A stretch of 64,000 nucleotides of DNA from Marinobacter daqiaonensis (GTDB taxonomy: Bacteria; Pseudomonadota; Gammaproteobacteria; Pseudomonadales; Oleiphilaceae). The stretch is from assembly GCF_900115285.1 (NCBI RefSeq), contig NZ_FOYW01000002.1, positions 483,759 to 547,758 on the forward strand. The letters run 5' to 3'. Below the pieces are notes generated by a model. That model was given only the letters and a program-made list of their open reading frames with translations. It was not told where the DNA came from and searched no databases. Position numbers and translations under genes: made by a program. Shown piece after piece: positions 8,027 to 16,976 of the stretch; position 1 is the first letter of the stretch; the number at the start of each line of letters is the position of its first letter.

Positions 8027-10855
8027 GTGACTAGTAGGACCAAAGGTTTGCGGCCTATAAAACATTGCTGGGTTAAGAAGCTTTCTTTCTCAGGCGAAGA
8101 AATCTACGGGAGAGTCGCTGACTCTGTCGAGCGAGGTGAGAAGGTCAGGGTTACGGTTAAATGGATCAAATCCGGCGAAACTTCTGTTGAATCTATAGAT
8201 GACCTCCGGTGCGGACTCAAACCTCAAATGGAAGTACAGGATGTGCCCCACTCCCGTGTAAGAGTTTCCTTAGGTGAGGGCGTTATAGAGCGAGTACGAA
8301 CGATCGGTGGTAGAGACCAAGCACTAGTCGACTTTCTACAGCCGGGCCGCCAGGTTTGGCTGCCATACGAAAACCTCCGGCAGATAAAAGGCGCGAGACA
8401 TCGATTCATTGTTGGCGACACAGGACCGGAGGACAGCGCGGAGCGTTTCAGATTTAAATCGTTGGCACATGCCCTGGAAATGTGGAATGAAAACACCGGG
8501 TCCCTTTCGCACCTGGAGATTGATCCACTACCTCATCAGATTCATCTAGTTCACCATATTCTCGCATCCGGTCACCTGAACTGGCTGATAGCCGATGATG
8601 TTGGTCTCGGTAAAACAATCGAGACCGGCATGCTTCTGGCAGCCCTCAAGCAAAGAGGGCATCTGCGGCGAGTGCTTCTGGTCACCCCTGCTGGACTGAC
8701 CAAGCAGTGGCAGGAAGAACTCAACTACAAATTCAAAATGGGGGAATTCCAGATCTACGGTGAGGACTTCATGATTAATGAACCTCGTCACTGGAAGATG
8801 TTTGATTTTGTCATCGCCTCCATCGACCGACTTAAGAGTCCTGAGAACCTTGAACAGGTCCAGCAGGCTGGCAAGTGGGACATCGTAATTTTCGACGAAG
8901 CTCACAGGCTGAGCCGGCGACAGTATGGAATGAAGCTGGACGCATCTCAACGGTTCCAGCTCGCGGCAAACCTTCGTCGCAACACGGATGCCTTGATACT
9001 ACTGAGTGCTACACCCCACCAAGGCATGCAAGACAAGTTTCAGGCACTTCTTGAGCTGCTGCATCCAGAGCGCAAAGAAGAAATCACCACCCTGGCGCTA
9101 AACCCTGAAATCATCGGAGACATGGTCTTTCGCAACAACAAGGCCGACGTTACGGATGCAGAAGGCAACTTTCTCTTCAAAGGCAAAACCACTCGGTCGT
9201 TACCTGTGCATGTGTCTAAAGAAGCGAAAGAGTTTGATAAAAGGCTCCAAGACTACCTTAAGAAAGGCTATGCAGCCGGTGCAGCTCTGGGTTTCAAGGG
9301 TAATGCCATTGGCTTCGTAATGACCGTGTACCGTAAGCTGGCGGCTTCGAGCGTCGTAGCCATTCATCAGGCCCTGATCAATCGAAAGGCACGGCTTGAA
9401 GGTGAGATGCTTGGGGGCATCAAATTCGATGAGATTGAAAGCCAGGACCAGCGCTTTTTCGGTGAGTGGGAAGAGCAGCTTTACACGGACGCTAAAGAGT
9501 TTTTCGAGGGAGAGCTGGAGCTTCTTGACGAACTCATCGCTGAAGCAGACGGGCTGCGTGGTGATGACAGAAAGCTGACAGGCTTTATCGATCAACTGAT
9601 TTCCGAAATCCTGGGCAGCAATCCAAACGAGAAGGTTCTAATTTTTACCGAGTACCGGACTACCCAAGCCTATATCCGTGACGCGCTGGAGACCCGGTTT
9701 GGTGAGGGCAGTGTAGAGCTGATCAACGGCTCAATGCCCCATACCCAGCGGCGCGATGCGATAGCCCGTTTTGAGGATACTGCTAATTTTCTTATCTCAA
9801 CAGAGGCAGGCGGCGAGGGTATTAACCTCCAGCGGAAGTGTCACATAATGGTGAACTTTGACCTACCCTGGAACCCGATGCGCTTGGTTCAGCGCATTGG
9901 TCGCTTGTACCGGTATGGCCAAAAAAAGCGAGTTGTGGTTTTCAACCTTCATTCCCCAGACACCGCTGATGAGCAGGTCATGGATCTCATGTACACCCGC
10001 ATCGACCAGGTAGTAGACGATCTGGCTGGGGTGAGTACCGAATACAACGAGCAGCTTCGCGACGACATTCTTGGCGAGCTGGCGGATCTGCTAGACGTTA
10101 ATCAGATTCTTGAGCAAGCTACCGTTGAGGGGGTCACTCGGACTCAGGAGCGAATTTCCGAGGCGCTGGAAAGGGCAAAAGCGGCAACTGAGAAGCAACG
10201 GGAGCTTTTTGAGCACGCTGCAGGCTTTGACCCGAACGAAACCGGCAGCAGCTTAAGGATTGACCACCAACACGGCGTTGCGTTTGTAGTGGGCATGTTC
10301 AGAATGCTCAGCATCGAGGTTGTGGAGACAACGTACGAGGGACGGCTTTTTCATATTCGGCTCCCGGAAGCGGTTCAACATGAACTGGGCGTAGAGCGAA
10401 GCCGCTATGAAGTCACTCTGGATCGCGACCTGGTGGTCAACCGCCCAAACACCCACATGCTGGATCTGGATTCCTTTTTGATGCAGTACCTGCTCAGAAA
10501 GGCAAAGAGTTATGACTTTATGGGTCTGAGTGCGGTGATTGAAAATCACTCACTAAAGGGCGGAGCGCTGTTAACCAGTCTCCTCAGGTGGCAGAACGAC
10601 CAGGGAAACAGGATGCGGCAGGAATACACCGCGTACTGGGTCAAGCCCAACGGAGACGTGCAAACCAATCCAGATGCATTTGCTGAGTGGTTAAAAACAA
10701 ACGGCGTGACCGGAACGCTCACGCCCATCAGGGAAAAAAATCAGGCCTTGTTCAAGCAGGCTGAATTAGCCGCAGATAAGAGATTGCAGACTGTGAGCAA
10801 TATTCACCTGCATCCCGAGAACAATCAGTGGATTTCAGGGGCTTGGCTCGCATGA
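8027..10855 (+). CDS. SNF2/RapA-family helicase (DrmD-like role)
   Basis: This 942-residue protein is a complete SNF2-type translocase. An N-terminal region (1-160) of beta-rich, possibly SH3/Tudor-like repeats precedes Walker A GLGKT (193-197, in ADDVGLGKTIE), DEAH (290-293), SATP (about 326-329) and motif VI QRIGRLYR (about 625-632). The last 250 residues are unassigned. It starts with GTG immediately after the stop of the TPR gene, with GAGGGTGG upstream as ribosome binding site. Its architecture is like HepA/RapA and like the DISARM class 1 helicase DrmD, but without an alignment I cannot call it DrmD. It is the second SF2 helicase of the island. It likely moves on phage DNA together with the acidic TPR protein. 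Confidence 0.8.
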   Translation: MTSRTKGLRPIKHCWVKKLSFSGEEIYGRVADSVERGEKVRVTVKWIKSGETSVESIDDLRCGLKPQMEVQDVPHSRVRVSLGEGVIERVRTIGGRDQALVDFLQPGRQVWLPYENLRQIKGARHRFIVGDTGPEDSAERFRFKSLAHALEMWNENTGSLSHLEIDPLPHQIHLVHHILASGHLNWLIADDVGLGKTIETGMLLAALKQRGHLRRVLLVTPAGLTKQWQEELNYKFKMGEFQIYGEDFMINEPRHWKMFDFVIASIDRLKSPENLEQVQQAGKWDIVIFDEAHRLSRRQYGMKLDASQRFQLAANLRRNTDALILLSATPHQGMQDKFQALLELLHPERKEEITTLALNPEIIGDMVFRNNKADVTDAEGNFLFKGKTTRSLPVHVSKEAKEFDKRLQDYLKKGYAAGAALGFKGNAIGFVMTVYRKLAASSVVAIHQALINRKARLEGEMLGGIKFDEIESQDQRFFGEWEEQLYTDAKEFFEGELELLDELIAEADGLRGDDRKLTGFIDQLISEILGSNPNEKVLIFTEYRTTQAYIRDALETRFGEGSVELINGSMPHTQRRDAIARFEDTANFLISTEAGGEGINLQRKCHIMVNFDLPWNPMRLVQRIGRLYRYGQKKRVVVFNLHSPDTADEQVMDLMYTRIDQVVDDLAGVSTEYNEQLRDDILGELADLLDVNQILEQATVEGVTRTQERISEALERAKAATEKQRELFEHAAGFDPNETGSSLRIDHQHGVAFVVGMFRMLSIEVVETTYEGRLFHIRLPEAVQHELGVERSRYEVTLDRDLVVNRPNTHMLDLDSFLMQYLLRKAKSYDFMGLSAVIENHSLKGGALLTSLLRWQNDQGNRMRQEYTAYWVKPNGDVQTNPDAFAEWLKTNGVTGTLTPIREKNQALFKQAELAADKRLQTVSNIHLHPENNQWISGAWLA

Positions 10856-11037
10856 AAATATAACTCGCATTTAAGACGATACAGTTTCCAAGGCATTCTT
10901 TGGTTTTCACCGGAGGTAATGTCAAACAGGATGTTGAAGGTTGTCTGGATAGACAGCGGTGCGCTCAATGGACGAGCTGGTTACGTAACTCTAACGCTGA
11001 GATACAGCTGAATAAATATCAATATTAAGAGCCACGT

Positions 11038-14000
11038 ATGTCTAATCCATTTTTTGATCATCCGATTCTTAATTCGCCTTATGGCTACCCAGGGCGCCAT
11101 TGGGAGCTGGATGAAACAGGACAACCGACGCAAAAGATATTGGAAAATCGCAGGCGTGCCGAGTTCATCACGCCGATTCCCAAGCCGAAAAAACGCAAGG
11201 GAGCGGGTGTACAGTCAGACCTGCTCTTTGACGAAGGTGTGGGCCTCACAACTGAGGAGCAGCAATACGACCATACAGCGGTTATAAATGCTGTTCGAGA
11301 CGAAGTTGATAAATGGCGGCAGATTCCAAATCCCAACGACTGGCGGGTCACACCAGAAACAGCTCGTCTACTGCAGCACTGGCGTCACCACGATTTTTCG
11401 GGTATTCGACCATTCTTTTGCCAGGTAGAGGCGGTAGAAACTGCCATCTGGCTAACGGAAGTAGCCCCTCAAATTGGCAAAAATGGCCAACGCTTCCTTG
11501 AGCACCTTGATAATGCAAACAACGCGGCTAATCCGGAGCTGATGCGGCTGGCTCTGAAGCTAGCCACCGGGGCAGGTAAAACGACTGTCATGGCCATGTT
11601 AATCGCTTGGCAGACGGTCAATGCTGTTCGACGGCCCAACAGCAAGAAATTTACGCGTGGTTTCCTATTGGTAGCTCCCGGCATTACTATCCGAGACCGA
11701 CTTCGCGTGTTAATGCCGAACGATCCAGACAGCTACTATAAAAGCCGTGAGCTGGTTCCGAATGACATGATGGAGGACCTGAACAAGGCCAAGATCGTCA
11801 TCAGCAACTACCACGCATTCAAATTACGTGAGCGAATTGAACTCTCCAAGGGCGGCCGTATGCTGCTGCAGGGGCGCGAAGGCGATCCTCTGAATACCCT
11901 CGAAACCGAAGGCCAAATGCTACAGCGGGTTATGCCCGAACTGATGGGCCTGAAAAACATTCTCGTCATTAACGATGAAGCACACCACTGCTACCGTGAA
12001 AAACCAAACAGCGATGAAGATGATCTGAAAGGGGACGAGAAGAAAGAAGCGGAGAAGAACAAAGAGGCTGCGCGGTTGTGGATATCGGGCTTGGAGGCGG
12101 TTAATCGTAAGATTGGCATCAACCGTGTGTTTGATCTGTCCGCGACCCCGTTTTTCCTAAGTGGTTCCGGGTACGCGGAGGGTACTCTGTTCCCATGGAC
12201 CATGAGCGATTTTTCCCTCATGGACGCCATTGAGTGCGGCATCGTGAAGTTGCCACGGGTTCCTGTAGCCGAGAACATCCCGGGCAATGAAATGCCCATG
12301 TTCCGAGAGCTCTGGAAGCATATTGGCAAGAAAATGCCCAAAAAAGGCCGAGGGAAAGGCAAGGAACTGGATCCTCTAAGCATTCCTGTAGAGCTACAAA
12401 CGGCACTACAGGCCCTCTATGGCCACTACGAGCAAACCTTTCAGTTGTGGAAGGATTCAGGCATCAAGGTGCCACCTTGCTTCATTGTTGTCTGCAACAA
12501 TACCGCTACCTCGAAGCTGGTTTATGACTATATTTCGGGCTTTACCCGGGAGAACGAGGACGGCTCCTCGAATCTTGAGAATGGTCGCCTGGAGTTGTTC
12601 CGCAACTACGACCATAACGGGATGCCTCTGGCTCGGCCCAACACACTGCTAATCGACAGCGAACAACTGGAATCTGGCGAAGCACTGGATAAAAATTTCC
12701 GTGAATTAGCCAGTGATGAGATTGATCGGTTCAAACGAGAGGCGCTGGAACGCGGCGGCGATCTGGCCAACCAGATACGGGCAGGGAAAGACATTGAAGA
12801 CGCAACGCTGCTCCGTGAGGTAATGAACACTGTCGGCAAGTCAGGACAGTTGGGCGAGTCCGTTCGTTGTGTGGTCTCGGTCTCCATGCTCACTGAAGGC
12901 TGGGATGCCAATAACGTCACCCATGTGCTCGGTGTGCGCGCGTTTGGCACTCAATTGCTTTGTGAACAGGTGATTGGCCGCGCGCTCCGTCGTCAGTCGT
13001 ACGACCTCAATGAAGATGGATTTTTCAATACCGAGTATGCAGATGTGCTTGGCATTCCCTTTGATTTCACGGCGAAACCAGTTATTGCACCTCCGCAGCC
13101 GCCTCGGGAGACGATACAGGTAAAAGCAGTCCTCCCGGAGCGAGAAACCCTTGAACTCCCATTCCCGCGAGTTGCCGGTTATCGTGTAGAGCTCCCTGAA
13201 GAGCGACTAACGGCGAAGTTCACTGACGATTCCGTTTTCGAACTTACTCCTGCGATGACTGGTCCCTCGCATACCGTCAATTCGGGAATCATCGGAGAGG
13301 CGGTAGACCTAAGCCTGGAGCACATCAAAGACATGCGACGCTCCACGCTTCTTTTCCATTTGACGCAGAGATTGCTCTATACCAAGTGGCGCGACCCTGG
13401 AGAGGAGCCCAAGCTCCATCTCTTTGGGCAGCTCAAGCGGATCACTAAAGAGTGGCTGGATAAATGTCTCGTCTGCAAAGGTGATACCTATCCCGGGCTC
13501 CTTATGTATCAGGCTCTGGCCGATGTTGCCTGTGATCGCATTACCGCCGCAATCACTCAGGCAGAGGCGGGCAAAAGGCCGATCAAAGCGGTACTGGACC
13601 CATACAACCCCACCGGATCTACGGTTCACGTGAACTTTACTACGTCCAAGACTGAACGATACGAAACGGACAGCCGACGCTGCCAGCTTAACTGGGTGAT
13701 ACTCGACAGTGATTGGGAGGCAGAGTTCTGCCGTGTCGTTGAGGCGCATCCCAAAGTCCTTAGCTACGTCAAGAATCACAACCTGGGCCTGGAGGTGCCG
13801 TATCGCTATGCGTCGGAAAACCGGAAATACCGTCCAGATTTCATCGTCCAGATCGATGATGGCAAAGGGGAAAACGACCCTTTAAACCTGATTGTTGAGA
13901 TAAAAGGCTATCGCGGCGAAGACGCGAAAGAGAAAAAATCGACGATGGACGCCTACTGGGTGCCCGGCGTTAATAATCTGGAAACCTATGGCCGTTGGGC

Positions 14001-14109
14001 TTTCGCAGAGTTCACCGACGTGTTCCAGATGCAGCACGATTTTGCCGATAAGGTTGAAAGCGAATTTAACAAGATGATCGACAGAGTCACCGCGGAGCCG
14101 GTGGCGTAA
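11038..14109 (+). CDS. Type III-like restriction subunit (helicase plus PD-(D/E)XK nuclease)
   Basis: This 1023-residue protein has the layout of a type III Res subunit. The helicase motifs are ATGAGKT (176-182), DEAH (313-316), SATP (about 368) and QVIGRALRR (from 644). The nuclease at the C-terminus shows RPDF (Asp934) and EIKG (Glu954, Lys956), the three catalytic residues of PD-(D/E)XK enzymes. All key residues are present, so it should cut DNA in an ATP-dependent way once the Mod partner has bound. The methyltransferase gene follows after 10 bases. Canonical type III loci run mod then res, and here the order is reversed. A 182-bp gap upstream (10856-11037) probably holds its promoter, but I see no clear -35/-10 pair there. 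Confidence 0.88.
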   Translation: MSNPFFDHPILNSPYGYPGRHWELDETGQPTQKILENRRRAEFITPIPKPKKRKGAGVQSDLLFDEGVGLTTEEQQYDHTAVINAVRDEVDKWRQIPNPNDWRVTPETARLLQHWRHHDFSGIRPFFCQVEAVETAIWLTEVAPQIGKNGQRFLEHLDNANNAANPELMRLALKLATGAGKTTVMAMLIAWQTVNAVRRPNSKKFTRGFLLVAPGITIRDRLRVLMPNDPDSYYKSRELVPNDMMEDLNKAKIVISNYHAFKLRERIELSKGGRMLLQGREGDPLNTLETEGQMLQRVMPELMGLKNILVINDEAHHCYREKPNSDEDDLKGDEKKEAEKNKEAARLWISGLEAVNRKIGINRVFDLSATPFFLSGSGYAEGTLFPWTMSDFSLMDAIECGIVKLPRVPVAENIPGNEMPMFRELWKHIGKKMPKKGRGKGKELDPLSIPVELQTALQALYGHYEQTFQLWKDSGIKVPPCFIVVCNNTATSKLVYDYISGFTRENEDGSSNLENGRLELFRNYDHNGMPLARPNTLLIDSEQLESGEALDKNFRELASDEIDRFKREALERGGDLANQIRAGKDIEDATLLREVMNTVGKSGQLGESVRCVVSVSMLTEGWDANNVTHVLGVRAFGTQLLCEQVIGRALRRQSYDLNEDGFFNTEYADVLGIPFDFTAKPVIAPPQPPRETIQVKAVLPERETLELPFPRVAGYRVELPEERLTAKFTDDSVFELTPAMTGPSHTVNSGIIGEAVDLSLEHIKDMRRSTLLFHLTQRLLYTKWRDPGEEPKLHLFGQLKRITKEWLDKCLVCKGDTYPGLLMYQALADVACDRITAAITQAEAGKRPIKAVLDPYNPTGSTVHVNFTTSKTERYETDSRRCQLNWVILDSDWEAEFCRVVEAHPKVLSYVKNHNLGLEVPYRYASENRKYRPDFIVQIDDGKGENDPLNLIVEIKGYRGEDAKEKKSTMDAYWVPGVNNLETYGRWAFAEFTDVFQMQHDFADKVESEFNKMIDRVTAEPVA

Positions 14110-14119
14110 GGACTTTTTA

Positions 14120-16972
14120 ATGGCTCGTAAGAAACAAACCAATACGCCCAGATCGATAGAAGCTCTTACCCATGAAGAGGCGTCGCGTAAAAATATCCCT
14201 ACTGCTGAATATCAGTCGGTAATGAAAAAAGATGACCAGGCACCGGTAAAAGTCAGTTACTCCAGGGCCGGCGAAGGGTTGGTGGACGAGAAAGAAAGCC
14301 GAAATCGCGATCTGGACCCACAGCTCGTTTGGCGCGGAAAAGACCAGCAGGACTGGTCTGACTTAGTAGTGCATGCACCACCACTCTACATCCAGGAAAA
14401 GGTGCATCCGAAAGTGCTTATCGACGACCTCCGTCGTCGCACAGAGGCGGCTGAAAAGGCAGAAGAAGATGAGCAAGCCGGTTCGATGGAGGACCTGTTC
14501 GCAGACTTCAATGGTTTGCCTGATGACGGTGCTAAAACCGAGTTCTACCAACATGACGCTCACTGGACGAATCGAATGATTCTCGGTGATTCATTGCAGG
14601 TGATGGCTAGCCTTGCCGAGCGTGAAGGGCTTCGCGGTAAAGTTCAATGTGTCTACCTTGATCCTCCCTACGGAATTAAATTTAACTCAAATTTTCAATG
14701 GAGTACTTCAGATCGAGGCAATAGTAATGATGCTCTGAACAAAATCACTCGTGAGCCTGAGCAGGTAAAGGCTTTTCGCGACACTTGGCGAGATGGGATT
14801 CATAGCTATTTAACGTATCTCCGTGATCGTCTTACAGTGGCGCGTGACCTTTTGACAGACTCCGGCTCGATTATTGTTCAGATTGGGGATGAGAACTTAC
14901 ATCGTGTCAGGGCTTTAATGGATGAGGTCTTTGGTGAAACTAACTTTATATCAATAATAACCTTTAAAAAGACCCATTACTTGGAGTCTGATAATATATC
15001 CAATATTGCGGATTATTTGATAATTTTTGCAAAAGATATAAAGCGTAATAAGCACAGAAAGGCGTATCGTAAATCAAGTCTTTTTGAGGTGGATTATTCA
15101 AAGTACACAAAAGCATTTACACCAACGGGTATCGAAAAGATTCCGAAGGAGTGGCGAGAGGATCCTGCTCTTTTTCCTGAGCGCTGGCGTCCATTTAGAA
15201 GCGATATAACTTTAACGCAAGATGGCGATTCCGGGAATTCACAAGTGCCTTGGACTGTTTGTGGCAGAACTTATTTTCCTGGGCTAGGGAGACATTGGCG
15301 TACTCACGAAGCTGGCCGAGAAAGGCTCTATAAAGCTGGTCGAGTAAACCCAAGTGTTTCACGACCTTTCTATATTGAAGGCTTCGATGACTCTCCTTCA
15401 ACTGCATCATCGAATATTTGGACGGAGAATTTAGCGGGCGCGCAGGGAAAAGTATATGTTGTCCAGACCAATGAGCGGGTGGTCGAAAAATGTATATTAA
15501 TGGCAACAGATCCTGGTGATTTAGTTCTTGATCCGACGTGCGGATCTGGCACCACTTCATATGTGGCTGAGCAGTGGGGTAGACGTTGGATCACTATTGA
15601 TACCTCAAGGGTGGCTTTAGCTTTAGCACGTGCGCGAATAATGGGTGCGCGATACCCGTACTACTTATTGAGTGATAGCTATGAGGGTCAATTAAAGGAA
15701 GCGGAGATCACTCGCAAACCGCCCTCTCGTCACGTAACTAGAGGCCATATAAAGCATGGTTTTGTGTATGAGCGAGTTCCGCACATTACGCTTAAAGATA
15801 TAGCCAAGAACGCTGAGATTGATGTAATTTGGGATGAATTTCAAGAATCATTGGAATCACTACAAAATTCCTTGAACAGCGCCCTCGGCAATAACTGGCA
15901 AGAGTGGGAGGTTCCTCGTGAGGCGAATGAGAATTGGCCAGAGCCAGTGAAGGAGTTGCATGCCAATTGGTGGGCAAAGCAAACTACACGTCAGAAAGAG
16001 ATTGATGCTTCCATCGCGGCTAAGGCCGATCACCAGTACCTCTACGACAAGCCTTATGAGGACAAAAGGAAAGTCCGTGTTGCCGGCCCCTTTACCGTGG
16101 AGAGCCTTTCACCACATCGGGTATTGGGTGTGGACGAAAACGATGAACTGATCGATCCTGCAGCCAATGAAACACAAGGTACATATGGTGAAGAGAGGGA
16201 TTTCGCCCAAGTTATCTTGGAAAACCTGAAGTCCGCCGGTGTTCAGCAGGCTCACAAAGACGGCAAGATTGACTTCACCTCACTCACTCCGTGGCCAGGT
16301 GAACTGGTGTGTGCAGAGGGCCGATACTTTGAGGGTGGAGAAGAGGGGGGCGACGAAAAGCGTGCTGCCATCTTTGTGGGCCCCGAATTCGGAACCGTCT
16401 CCCGCCCAGACCTTGTCGCTGCCGCACGTGAAGCAGGCGATGCAGACTTCGATGTCCTGATTGCCTGTGCCTTTAACTACGATGCACATTCGAGCGAGTT
16501 CGACAAACTTGGCCGAATCCCGGTGCTAAAAGCGCGAATGAACGCTGACCTGCACATGGCTGATAACCTCAAGAATACCGGCAAAGGCAACCTGTTTGTT
16601 ATCTTTGGCGAGCCGGATATCGATATTCTGGATGCCGACGATGACAAAATTCAGGTCAAGGTGAATGGTGTGGATGTGTTCAAGCCCCAAACAGGCGAAG
16701 TGGTTAGCGATTCAGCTGACGGCATTGCATGCTGGTTTATAGATACTGACTACAACGAAGAGTCGTTCTTCGTGCGCCAGGCCTATTTCCTCGGCGCCAA
16801 CGACCCATACAAATCGCTGAAGACCACCCTCAAGGCAGAGATCAATGAAGAAGCTTGGGAAACTCTGAATAGTGATACTTCCAGGCCGTTTAGCAAGCCA
16901 AGTTCCGGAAGAATTGCGGTCAAGGTGATTAACCATCTTGGTGATGAAGTAATGAAAGTGTTCAGGGTTTAG
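14120..16972 (+). CDS. Type III-like adenine DNA methyltransferase (Mod)
   Basis: This 950-residue protein is a beta-class DNA methyltransferase. The catalytic motif IV DPPY (181-184) precedes the AdoMet motif I DPTCGSGTT (471-479). DPPY points to N6-adenine methylation. The region between them should contain the target recognition domain. About 380 residues follow motif I, more than in EcoP15I-type Mod, and may serve the Res interaction. The DNA from roughly 14,900 to 15,860, covering the recognition domain and motif I, is much more AT-rich than either side, as if that part had been swapped in. ATG 14120 has AAGGA upstream. It protects host DNA and gives Res its specificity. The recognition site cannot be read from sequence. 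Confidence 0.88.
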   Translation: MARKKQTNTPRSIEALTHEEASRKNIPTAEYQSVMKKDDQAPVKVSYSRAGEGLVDEKESRNRDLDPQLVWRGKDQQDWSDLVVHAPPLYIQEKVHPKVLIDDLRRRTEAAEKAEEDEQAGSMEDLFADFNGLPDDGAKTEFYQHDAHWTNRMILGDSLQVMASLAEREGLRGKVQCVYLDPPYGIKFNSNFQWSTSDRGNSNDALNKITREPEQVKAFRDTWRDGIHSYLTYLRDRLTVARDLLTDSGSIIVQIGDENLHRVRALMDEVFGETNFISIITFKKTHYLESDNISNIADYLIIFAKDIKRNKHRKAYRKSSLFEVDYSKYTKAFTPTGIEKIPKEWREDPALFPERWRPFRSDITLTQDGDSGNSQVPWTVCGRTYFPGLGRHWRTHEAGRERLYKAGRVNPSVSRPFYIEGFDDSPSTASSNIWTENLAGAQGKVYVVQTNERVVEKCILMATDPGDLVLDPTCGSGTTSYVAEQWGRRWITIDTSRVALALARARIMGARYPYYLLSDSYEGQLKEAEITRKPPSRHVTRGHIKHGFVYERVPHITLKDIAKNAEIDVIWDEFQESLESLQNSLNSALGNNWQEWEVPREANENWPEPVKELHANWWAKQTTRQKEIDASIAAKADHQYLYDKPYEDKRKVRVAGPFTVESLSPHRVLGVDENDELIDPAANETQGTYGEERDFAQVILENLKSAGVQQAHKDGKIDFTSLTPWPGELVCAEGRYFEGGEEGGDEKRAAIFVGPEFGTVSRPDLVAAAREAGDADFDVLIACAFNYDAHSSEFDKLGRIPVLKARMNADLHMADNLKNTGKGNLFVIFGEPDIDILDADDDKIQVKVNGVDVFKPQTGEVVSDSADGIACWFIDTDYNEESFFVRQAYFLGANDPYKSLKTTLKAEINEEAWETLNSDTSRPFSKPSSGRIAVKVINHLGDEVMKVFRV

Positions 16973-16976
16973 CCTA

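Noticed and set aside
1..10855. Calling blocks A and B a DISARM system
   Set aside because: PLD and SNF2 genes fit, but I see no DUF1998 protein or DrmA/DrmB-like pair, and the methyltransferase is of type III layout.
10919..11011. 30-codon frame after a GGAGG in the gap before the restriction subunit
   Set aside because: GGAGG is only two bases from the ATG, too close for good initiation, and the peptide shows nothing recognisable.
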